Assembly (NCBI RefSeq): GCF_003946555.1
Contig: NZ_RHOO01000013.1
Span: 1-64,000 of the forward strand
Reading direction: 5' to 3'
Source of the DNA: Companilactobacillus hulinensis
Lineage (GTDB): Bacteria > Bacillota > Bacilli > Lactobacillales > Lactobacillaceae
DNA: 64,000 bases
In this document: positions 56,295-64,000 of the stretch, piece after piece
How the letters are laid out: each line of letters opens with the position of its first letter
How positions within the stretch are numbered: position 1 is the stretch's first letter
Translations under genes and position numbers: made by a program
The notes under the pieces: generated by a model
What the model saw: only the letters and a program-made list of their open reading frames with translations
Told to the model about the DNA's origin: nothing
Database searches by the model: none

Positions 56295-58943
56295 TCAAGC
56301 TGGTGTATTGCCCAACGACCATTTCATAGTTGCAGTATATTTACCAGCTGTGACATTAGGCCTTATTTTCAGTAGAACTCCAGTATTAGGCAGCCAATTT
56401 TTCGTAATATCCGTAATGCTGTCTTCTGCAGTCGGCTCTTTACCTGATCCAATCATCACAGGACCATTCTCCAAGCTTTTCTCATCATAATCAGTTCGAT
56501 ATATCATCTCACCATTTAAGGGAAGACTAGTAATATCGTTGAGCATTGGTGAGGATTGAACTTTCAAATTCCAGACTGTATTTGTGCTCTCAACTTTTAG
56601 ATTCCAATTGCCACTTCTAGGTACTAACGTGGTGCCTTGGTTAACAGTTTGAAAAGCATAGGCTTCGTCATAATCTAATTTCAAATAATCACTTATAACG
56701 GTTATCTTGTACGTCAGAATATCTGACTTACGATATTTGTCCTGTGCATAAATTCTTATATTATGAACACCAACACTTAATGTATCGGACAATAGTTTCT
56801 CAGTGAATTCATTGCTTGCTTTTAAGTCAGAACCGGTCAGTTTCTCACTCACCCATTTACCACCATCGATAGAACCGTATAACGTCAATTCATCTTTCGT
56901 ATACAAACTGTTGTCATCATACCAAATCTCACCAGTGAGATATGAATCCTTGTATCGCAACGCAGTTATATCCGTATTATCAGAGTCCAACTTTAGTTTC
57001 TTATAATCAGAGATATCCACATCATATTTCACTGATTCCGAAACACGATGCTTGGAATCAGACGCAAATATTTCAACTGTGTGCTTGCCTAATCCAATTT
57101 CTTCGGCAGCAATCGGCAGACTGAATTCATATTCAGTCGCGTCAGCATTGACAGTTTCATCCGTTTGTTCTTGTTCAACTCCATCGATCAATGTATGCAG
57201 AGTTATTTTCGTATCACCAAAAGCTGACTTTTTTTCATAGCCAATTTTGCCTTTGAAGTCTATCGACTTATTTAATGAAGTCTTCTGAACTTCATCAGTA
57301 GCAGAATCAATTTTTAATTTATCAGTCACAGGATTAATAACGAACTGGTAACTCATACTATCACCACGATAACGGACACTATCAAACGATGCATGTTCTG
57401 GGGCGATTGTCTGTTTCTCAGCAGTCGCACTATTACCAATATTGGCTTGACCGTTTAATTGAATCTTTATCTTGTCGTTGCTAGGATCCATACTTTCCAG
57501 CTGTAAATGAATACTGCCATCTTTAATAGAAGAAACAGGTATATCTACCGTCTTATTTGGGTAGAATATATGACCTATTACTCCTGATTTATCCCCTGTG
57601 AAATCCACAAACCTAGGTAAAACAATATTATTATCAATGGCACCCGAAGTCATCCAGCCAGATTGGTAATTCAAGTCGTATTCAAATCTTAATTGATCAC
57701 CATTGTTAACATTTGCATCGGCATGCTCATCCTTATCCAAGTCTGGAATATCTCGTTCTTGAGTTATATCGTACAGATTAGAAGTATTTGAAATACTGGA
57801 CAAGGCAGGAATAGATTCAAAAATCACCCCGCTGGTTTTGAGTTGTGTGCTTGAAGAACCAGTAAATCCCCAACGTAATTTTGTTGCGCCTTTTGCTAGA
57901 TGAAACTCATCTAAATTTAATGTCTGACTTTTCACACTTCGAACGTATTTTGATGCTCTAAGACTCCCATCATAATTCTTATCATCATAAACATAATCGA
58001 AATGAGCATTATTGGAACTATCAGTTGGCGGATAGTATTTAAAAGTCACATGATGCCAAGCGTTCTTAACATCCAAGTTACCTGACAATGTTAAATTGGG
58101 AATAGCCCCATTATGATGCATAGCATAAGAGACATAGACTGTACCCATATGTCTCTCGTATGTGTGAAAATTGCCTGGGTAATTCCAAGCTATATGCTGA
58201 CCCTTGGCCTCAAACACATTGTTGTTATTAAGAGTCGCATCTAAGAAATTATCGCGAGTATAAGATCCAAAAAATCCTAGTAAGTTAGAATATGCCTGCT
58301 TATCGTTATGGTCAGTATCAAACTCCAATGCAAAGCTTTTTTGAATGGCACCTTTAGCTAAAGTATTAACATCAGGAACAATAGAAGTATTATTACTACC
58401 GCCCCAGACTCCCATGGTTTCTCCACCTTGTGGATAGGACTTAGTACCAAATCCCCATGATCCTACGCCTGAATATCTAGAAATAGCATTCATCCCATCA
58501 TCCGAATTCTGAATAACAAATGCCATACCATCAGAGTCATTGGGGAACTGGTCTCCCAAATACAACCACATCGAAAAAGTCTGTGGCTTAGTTACGTCAA
58601 AATAATTATAGTTACTGCCATCATCAGCTTGCATCTTCCCCCAAAACGATGCGAGTTCACTGTTAATCTTCCCGTCAGTCATCTCTATCATATCGGTAGG
58701 AACTCCCTGACCTCTTCGTAGAATCTTAGCTGTATTAGTAACGTTACCTTCTGCGCCCGGATAATAAGCAGGCATTTCAAAATAATCACTAATATCTAGT
58801 CCTCGAGGTGCACTTTGTAATACTTGATTAGGAGTAGGAACTGGAGCAGCCGCTTCAACCATTTGTACATTATTGTTCAAAGCAATGATCCCAACTAGTA
58901 TGATTGTCAAACTAATACCCAGTAGATACCAATAGAATCTCAT
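56295..58943 (-). CDS. Lectin-like WxL surface protein (copy 3)
   Basis: 882 residues from the ATG at 58943, after GGGGGTGG; a GTG two codons earlier overlaps that site. Signal peptide MRFYWYLLGISLTIILVGII. Lectin domain (about 50-365): TFSMWLYLGDQFPNDSDGMA, GGETMGVWGGSN, KSFALEFDTDHND and HIAWNYPGNFHTYERHMG. Three Ig-like modules follow (the last two begin KLKLDSDNTDITA and YLKLDYDEAYAFQ). The C-terminal WxL domain has TVWNLKVQSSPM and ends TATMKWSLGNTPA. It is the shortest of the five paralogues. Confidence 0.82.
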   Translation of the reverse strand: MRFYWYLLGISLTIILVGIIALNNNVQMVEAAAPVPTPNQVLQSAPRGLDISDYFEMPAYYPGAEGNVTNTAKILRRGQGVPTDMIEMTDGKINSELASFWGKMQADDGSNYNYFDVTKPQTFSMWLYLGDQFPNDSDGMAFVIQNSDDGMNAISRYSGVGSWGFGTKSYPQGGETMGVWGGSNNTSIVPDVNTLAKGAIQKSFALEFDTDHNDKQAYSNLLGFFGSYTRDNFLDATLNNNNVFEAKGQHIAWNYPGNFHTYERHMGTVYVSYAMHHNGAIPNLTLSGNLDVKNAWHHVTFKYYPPTDSSNNAHFDYVYDDKNYDGSLRASKYVRSVKSQTLNLDEFHLAKGATKLRWGFTGSSSTQLKTSGVIFESIPALSSISNTSNLYDITQERDIPDLDKDEHADANVNNGDQLRFEYDLNYQSGWMTSGAIDNNIVLPRFVDFTGDKSGVIGHIFYPNKTVDIPVSSIKDGSIHLQLESMDPSNDKIKIQLNGQANIGNSATAEKQTIAPEHASFDSVRYRGDSMSYQFVINPVTDKLKIDSATDEVQKTSLNKSIDFKGKIGYEKKSAFGDTKITLHTLIDGVEQEQTDETVNADATEYEFSLPIAAEEIGLGKHTVEIFASDSKHRVSESVKYDVDISDYKKLKLDSDNTDITALRYKDSYLTGEIWYDDNSLYTKDELTLYGSIDGGKWVSEKLTGSDLKASNEFTEKLLSDTLSVGVHNIRIYAQDKYRKSDILTYKITVISDYLKLDYDEAYAFQTVNQGTTLVPRSGNWNLKVESTNTVWNLKVQSSPMLNDITSLPLNGEMIYRTDYDEKSLENGPVMIGSGKEPTAEDSITDITKNWLPNTGVLLKIRPNVTAGKYTATMKWSLGNTPA

Positions 58944-59062
58944 TAACACCCACCCCCAAGCACATTATTAATATGTGAATTATTTTATAAACCTACATAC
59001 ATTAAAGCACCTTTAAATCAAAATAACTAAATTGTTTTTCTATAAAATGATATTAAAATAAA

Positions 59063-59108
59063 AATAAAGCCAACAAATAATTTTCTTATTTGTTGGCTTT
59101 ATTTTTTT
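59063..59108 (-). terminator. Terminator of lectin-WxL gene 4
   Basis: AATAAAGCCAACAAATAA pairs with TTATTTGTTGGCTTTATT. Confidence 0.9.
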
Positions 59109-59149
59109 CGGTGCTGTAAGGAAATGATTACTTCTAACCATATTCGATT

Positions 59150-62100
59150 CTATAACGTATCTTTGAGTGTCCAATTAACTGTAGTCTGATAATTTCCGGA
59201 TTCTGGTCTTCCAAGGAGGTCCAATAATATTCCATCATTATCTCCCCATTCACTCGAAACATCGACATCTTCTGAACCAGAATTATCAGAATCAATAATT
59301 ACCGGCAATGGTTTTTGATCTTCCAAATCGTACAATGGCGATTCTTTACCATTCTTATCTACAAATGTAATGTTACCAGGTAATATAACTGGATTACCAA
59401 AAATATCATTTTTAGTCATAGGACCTGCAACAGATGCCGTCAGGTCCCAGTCAGACTTGATGCTATTTTTGACACTCAGATTCCACTTGCCTTTTCTCTT
59501 TACTACCTTCTTCTCTTCGCTAGCATTTACACTATTGAAGCTATAATCATCATTCTCAAGACTAAGTGTTCCAGCAACCCAAGTAATTGTAGCGGGAGTG
59601 ATATTGGACATTCTTCCATACATGTCTTCCACACCTATTTCTATCTCATAAGGTGTGCCATCTCCACCACTATTATCTGGATACTTATCACTGAGAGTTC
59701 CCTTATCAATTGACTGTGCATAGTCCAAGTAATCCACTGGATCTGTACTATCAATTTTTGATCTAGTAACCATATCAGAGCCTCTTGTATCGAAATAAAT
59801 CATCATTGGCTGCTGAAAACTGTCGGCAGAATCAACTTTATAATTATCATCATCATATCTGATATCCAACGGAATATTTAGATTATCTTCCGTTTTAACC
59901 ATCGTTAGATCTGTATTCTTAACTGTAACCTTGAGTTTTACATCCGGAACATTGACTGTATAAGTTGTTCTTACAGAATGTCCAGAAGTATCAGTTAGAA
60001 CAATATTAATAATATTCTTACCGACTCTCAAACCCTCTATACTACCGTTATTAACATAATCAGACATCCATTTTTTGTATGAATAAAAGTTCCGTCTATA
60101 TCCTACTGGATTAACGTCAAAACTAAATTTTCTGCTTGTATCGCCATCCTTGTATTCACCATTTGGGTTATTGAGTGTTATGGTCTTTTCCGTTTGAGCA
60201 GGCATATTCTCAGGTTGTATCTGATAAACAACTTGAAGCTTTGTTCCCTCCAATGCAGATCCATCTGTATGTTCATATGATCCAGAAATTGTAACTGCTA
60301 AATTATCATGCACAGTGCGAACCCTATTGTCAGGAATAACCACTAGTGCCTTATCTCCAACACGAATCTCATAATCAACTGTATTGGAAACATTGCCATT
60401 TTCGTCCATAACTCTTACATAAATATGATGAATACCATTACTTAGGTTCCAGTCATCTCGTGACAGCATCAAGTTACTACTCAATTCATCTGTATCGCCA
60501 GATAGATTACCAGCATTCTCGAATCCGTAACTGTTATTTTTATCTCCATCAACACGATAATACACTGACATATCTGAGCCCTTGAACTTTGTTGGAGTCT
60601 TGTTATCATCTTGGGTTAGATAAGTTACCGAACCCGTGAGTGAGAAGTTTTCACCGGATACCAGACTCTGTTGTTCCGAGTCTAAAGTCGGTTCTAAATG
60701 TGGCTTATACTCTGTACTCCTAATTGTGAAACTTGGTAACGAAGCATTCCACTGATAATCATCGCCCTGAATACTATCATTTTTGAAATATGGATTAGTG
60801 GAATCAACCATTGTATCAGTATCCACTTCATCTGCTGTCATAAACTGTACCATTCTAACTCTGGTGTAAGTTGAATTATACACCGTTGATCCATTGACAG
60901 GGTTACCACTTAATCCAGCGGTGACAGGATAATTGCTATCACTTTGTGTCGAAGTTGCACTAAATTCAATGAATTCATTATCATCACCTTGATGCAATCC
61001 ATCATTATTATAGTAATAATTAGCTTCATAAGCTTTCGTAACATCCATGGTAGAAGTACTAGCGGTTAAATGCTCAGGGGTATCTATATATAATTGCAGA
61101 CTTTTAACATCTTTAGTTCCACTAACATAACGAATATCAGAAATCAGCCGTAATTTATCACCCTCCTGGACAGTATCACCATCTGTAATGTATCTGCTCT
61201 GGGATTCGTCATATATTTGCCCTTTGGATGCAAGCGTGGCATCCTGTACCACTACCGTATAATCAATTGTATTTGATTCCACTACTTGTCCATCCACATT
61301 ACTGAATGCCTGAACCTTAACAGTATATTTACCAATGGCCTTCATTAATACTGGAAGTGAAAAGTTATTAGAATCCTCATCACTATCAACTCCAGTAAAT
61401 TTGACACCATTGATTGAATAAACAAAAGTAACTTTGGATTTATCAACTGGATTACCAGATTCATATGCCATAGTACCCTTCAAAAGCGCCGTTTTTCCAG
61501 CTTCAACTGCATCAGGATCAGACGTTTTTGTAATTTTGAATACTTCTGCAGGCTTAACAATATCGAACGTTTCTGATTCTAGTTCAGCTTTGTAATTACT
61601 TCCTTCAAATTGAGCATGAGCTGATGGTACATTTAATTTAGCTTCTCCAGTTGGAATCTCCTTTGCAGTAGCATTCAGGATTACTCTGACATTCTTCCAA
61701 TTGAATATGTCCTCTGGACTCCTATCTGGATCTTTTAAAACGCCCAAATTATCGATATCAACATTGATAGTACCATCTTTCAATGAATCTGCAGTAAGTG
61801 CAACTTCTTTGGTAGCGGCCACTTCACTATAATTGTTTATTCCCGTGTAATAGACTTTACCAATATTTCCATCTACATTTTTAAGAGTTACATTATCAGG
61901 AACATCTATACTTTCCTTAACATCTTTCGACTCCTGTTCACCGCTATCATATTGCATCATATAATTTAACTCTAAGTCATCCCCAGGATGAACGGTCTTA
62001 GTATCCAATAAGCTCTGAGAATCACTATCCATAACAGTTGTATTAGAACTGACTTTAGAATTAGATGTTTTATCAACGACATATGAATTAATATCGGCTT

Positions 62101-63292
62101 CAACTAGTGATGGCATTGTCTCGAAGATAACTGCATTAACCGTTGAAATACTACCTGTAGCACCGGTAAAACCATATCTCAGTTTGTTATCTTTAACCTC
62201 TTTGAATTCTTTTAAGTCCAAGGGTACAGTACCTATAGCAGTACTTGCTCGAGGGCTTCCATCAACCTTCTTATCATTAAAACGATATTTCAAGGTCGCA
62301 ATCCTATCGGTATCAGAATCTGCGGGTGGAGTATATTCAATTGTAATGTGTTTCCACGAATTGATTGGTGCACCATTTTCGACGGTCAAGTTGGCTTCAG
62401 CCCCATCAGTTGCCTTATCATCGCCAAGATGATGATTCAAAGCAATAATTGACTTCCCACCTACACCAAACAAACTTGAATATGGAGGAACACTTGCCAA
62501 CTGCGTATAAGAATCCTGTCTAGCTGGGTAATTCCAAGCAATATGAGGTTGAGAAATATAATAATTATCTCCCTTATATGATAACCAATCGAATGCATCT
62601 CCTTGATTAGGAACATACGCATCTCCTGTTTCACCATAGTTATGTTGAAGAGGAGCCTTACCAGTTATCGGATCCACTTTAGTTCTACCAATATTGGGTT
62701 GTGTATCAAATTCTAGAGCGAAGCTTTTTTGAATGGCTTGCTGCTGAACCGGAGTGGCATCTTTAATTGGATCCTTACCCAATGGTGCCGGCAGAGTGCT
62801 AGTACCGTCAGAACCCCAAACACCAAGTGTTTCCCCACTATTGGCATGACCATTAAATTGGGATATGGCTTTTACGCCATTATCATCATTCTGCAAAACA
62901 AATGCCATTCCGTCAGCAATACCACCAGTTGACACGATATTACCAAAGTACATCCACATAGATAGTGTTTGCTTACGATTTATGTTCAAATAATTCTGTC
63001 CCTTGCTCCAAACAGCACTAGTATTATTAGTTCCATCAGTCAACTTAACAATATCAACATTCTTGTTACTTGCCGGTTGACTAATACTTGCACTGTTACT
63101 GTCTCCAGTAATAAATGTTGACGGTACTTCAAAATAATCATCCAATGCTAATCCATAAGGAGTGGAATTCATAATAGCACTATCAGTAGTATTCATTGCC
63201 TTAACATTGATAGGTTGATTAATAAATATACAAATAAATAGCATAACGACAAATAACCCCTCAAAATAAAAAAAGACCCTACCTCTTTTCAT
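59150..63292 (-). CDS. Lectin-like WxL surface protein (copy 4, longest)
   Basis: 1380 residues. Signal segment GLFVVMLFICIFINQPINVK. Lectin domain about 45-400: TLSMWMYFGNIVSTGGIADG, GETLGVWGSDG, KSFALEFDT and HIAWNYPARQDSYTQL. A long region of Ig-like and cadherin-like strand modules (about 410-1260) includes several (FKITKTSDPDAVEAGKTALL, KLKVTVKNTDLTMV) not seen in copy 3. The WxL domain has SDWDLTASVAGPM and ends TTVNWTLKDTL. The extra modules make it about 370 residues longer than copy 1. Confidence 0.82.
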   Translation of the reverse strand: MKRGRVFFYFEGLFVVMLFICIFINQPINVKAMNTTDSAIMNSTPYGLALDDYFEVPSTFITGDSNSASISQPASNKNVDIVKLTDGTNNTSAVWSKGQNYLNINRKQTLSMWMYFGNIVSTGGIADGMAFVLQNDDNGVKAISQFNGHANSGETLGVWGSDGTSTLPAPLGKDPIKDATPVQQQAIQKSFALEFDTQPNIGRTKVDPITGKAPLQHNYGETGDAYVPNQGDAFDWLSYKGDNYYISQPHIAWNYPARQDSYTQLASVPPYSSLFGVGGKSIIALNHHLGDDKATDGAEANLTVENGAPINSWKHITIEYTPPADSDTDRIATLKYRFNDKKVDGSPRASTAIGTVPLDLKEFKEVKDNKLRYGFTGATGSISTVNAVIFETMPSLVEADINSYVVDKTSNSKVSSNTTVMDSDSQSLLDTKTVHPGDDLELNYMMQYDSGEQESKDVKESIDVPDNVTLKNVDGNIGKVYYTGINNYSEVAATKEVALTADSLKDGTINVDIDNLGVLKDPDRSPEDIFNWKNVRVILNATAKEIPTGEAKLNVPSAHAQFEGSNYKAELESETFDIVKPAEVFKITKTSDPDAVEAGKTALLKGTMAYESGNPVDKSKVTFVYSINGVKFTGVDSDEDSNNFSLPVLMKAIGKYTVKVQAFSNVDGQVVESNTIDYTVVVQDATLASKGQIYDESQSRYITDGDTVQEGDKLRLISDIRYVSGTKDVKSLQLYIDTPEHLTASTSTMDVTKAYEANYYYNNDGLHQGDDNEFIEFSATSTQSDSNYPVTAGLSGNPVNGSTVYNSTYTRVRMVQFMTADEVDTDTMVDSTNPYFKNDSIQGDDYQWNASLPSFTIRSTEYKPHLEPTLDSEQQSLVSGENFSLTGSVTYLTQDDNKTPTKFKGSDMSVYYRVDGDKNNSYGFENAGNLSGDTDELSSNLMLSRDDWNLSNGIHHIYVRVMDENGNVSNTVDYEIRVGDKALVVIPDNRVRTVHDNLAVTISGSYEHTDGSALEGTKLQVVYQIQPENMPAQTEKTITLNNPNGEYKDGDTSRKFSFDVNPVGYRRNFYSYKKWMSDYVNNGSIEGLRVGKNIINIVLTDTSGHSVRTTYTVNVPDVKLKVTVKNTDLTMVKTEDNLNIPLDIRYDDDNYKVDSADSFQQPMMIYFDTRGSDMVTRSKIDSTDPVDYLDYAQSIDKGTLSDKYPDNSGGDGTPYEIEIGVEDMYGRMSNITPATITWVAGTLSLENDDYSFNSVNASEEKKVVKRKGKWNLSVKNSIKSDWDLTASVAGPMTKNDIFGNPVILPGNITFVDKNGKESPLYDLEDQKPLPVIIDSDNSGSEDVDVSSEWGDNDGILLDLLGRPESGNYQTTVNWTLKDTL

Positions 63293-63456
63293 GAACTATA
63301 CCTCCTATATATCCAATCAATAATGTATGTTACCGCTTACTTATTAAATAGTATATATTATGAATTTAATATTTTGGATTCAACAAATTTAATAAAATTT
63401 GTTTTAAAATGACAAATTCATGTTATATATGTCTAACTTTCAGTCTTTTTAGACAG

Positions 63457-63486
63457 AAAAAAAGGAGCCTTTTACGGCTCCTTTTC
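63457..63486 (-). terminator. Terminator of lectin-WxL gene 5
   Basis: AAAAGGAGCC pairs with GGCTCCTTTT with a U-run on the minus strand. Confidence 0.88.
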
Positions 63487-63507
63487 GTAATTACTATTTA
63501 TTATTCT

Positions 63508-64000
63508 CTATGGTGCTTGAACCAAGGTCCAATTTATTGTTCCCGTATATGTACCAGACACATCAGATGAATAGAGATCCAAAAGAATTCCTTCATTGGA
63601 AGTCCAATCATCAGAAACATTCGTATTCTTTTCAGTATCACTACCTGTATCATCTTGATCGATCAGTTGGTCATCAAGCAAGTGTGATTGATTATTCTTA
63701 TCAACGTAAACCATATTACCATTGAGCTTTTGAGTACTACCATCACCAAGTTGCTTGTACATATCACTTCCGGTAGCCGACAAATCCCAATTAGTCTTGT
63801 AACTATCAACATTTATGTTCCAGTCACCTTTACGATGTACCAGACCATTGTTGATTTCATTCAAGTTAACTGTTCTGAAACTATAGTCACCGACGTTCAA
63901 CTTCAAAATATTCTCAACATAGGTGAACGATACGTCCAAAGGTGCCGACTTCCTACCATAGACATCCGTTGCAGTCACAGTCATTGGATACAACACATTC
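63508..64000 (-). CDS. Lectin-like WxL surface protein (copy 5), C-terminal part only
   Basis: The frame is open to the right edge, so only the last 160 or so residues are seen. TVTATDVYGRKSAPLDVSFT is the end of an Ig-like module shared with the paralogues (TATDIYGRTSDPVTY in copy 1). VGDYSFRTVNLNEINNGLVH, RKGDWNINVDSYKTNWDLSA and the terminal GTYTGTINWTLVQAP make up the WxL domain. It is almost certainly a full paralogue of the four genes to its left, with its lectin domain outside the window. Confidence 0.8.
   Translation of the reverse strand, partial: NVLYPMTVTATDVYGRKSAPLDVSFTYVENILKLNVGDYSFRTVNLNEINNGLVHRKGDWNINVDSYKTNWDLSATGSDMYKQLGDGSTQKLNGNMVYVDKNNQSHLLDDQLIDQDDTGSDTEKNTNVSDDWTSNEGILLDLYSSDVSGTYTGTINWTLVQAP

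Overview
The window looks like chromosome of a low-GC lactic acid bacterium of the family Lactobacillaceae. Pointers are KxYKxGKxW-type signal peptides, SLAP (S-layer protein A) wall-binding domains, WxL surface-protein loci, a sufCDSUB operon, a short-form 6-phosphogluconate dehydrogenase and a tandem crcB pair. A Companilactobacillus-like genome is my best guess, but nothing here proves the genus.

Layout. 1-2168: a small WxL/DUF916/sortase-anchored (csc-type) locus broken at the left edge by the end of an IS30-family element. 2284-7544: housekeeping and stress genes (acetyltransferase, a ribbon-helix-helix/NfeD-like protein with an SPFH protein, nitroreductase, thiol peroxidase, a possible type I toxin, a membrane-tethered flavodoxin-fold protein, an SDR). 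7546-8180: a decayed higBA locus. 8224-25187: three giant paralogous SLAP surface proteins in tandem plus the 3' remnant of a fourth (25266-25365). 25391-40698: YitT, dehydrogenases, fluoride channels, a CNNM/CorC-type protein, two toxin-antitoxin pairs, an operon with two unusual A-type Fe-S-like proteins, a P-type ATPase and an RpiR regulator. 41486-46660: the suf operon. 46912-64000: one more SLAP protein and five tandem lectin-WxL surface proteins. One of these (52771-55968) is interrupted by a single amber codon and one runs off the right edge.

The least expected signal is between the genes. Two unrelated families of structured repeats recur in the window. Family R1 (six units; 4169, 32710, 32918, 41035, 49149, 49393) is about 155-180 nt: a long outer stem enclosing three hairpins. 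Outer-stem sequences differ from unit to unit yet remain self-complementary. Two loci carry a head-to-head pair. Family R2 (eight full and three partial units of about 120 nt) sits in head-to-tail arrays that start at, or within three bases of, the stop codon of the upstream gene, always in the same orientation to it, and usually ahead of a terminator. Compensatory changes in R2 point to a conserved RNA fold with invariant CCTAGG and CGTAG loop sequences. I do not recognise either family.

The gene set suggests a surface-rich cell. SLAP proteins bind the wall non-covalently, lectin-WxL proteins bind peptidoglycan and perhaps glycans, and both sets expand by tandem duplication, gene conversion and decay. 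The suf operon supplies Fe-S clusters, and tpx, the nitroreductase and the flavodoxin-fold proteins fit redox defence. No tRNA, rRNA or CRISPR array was found.
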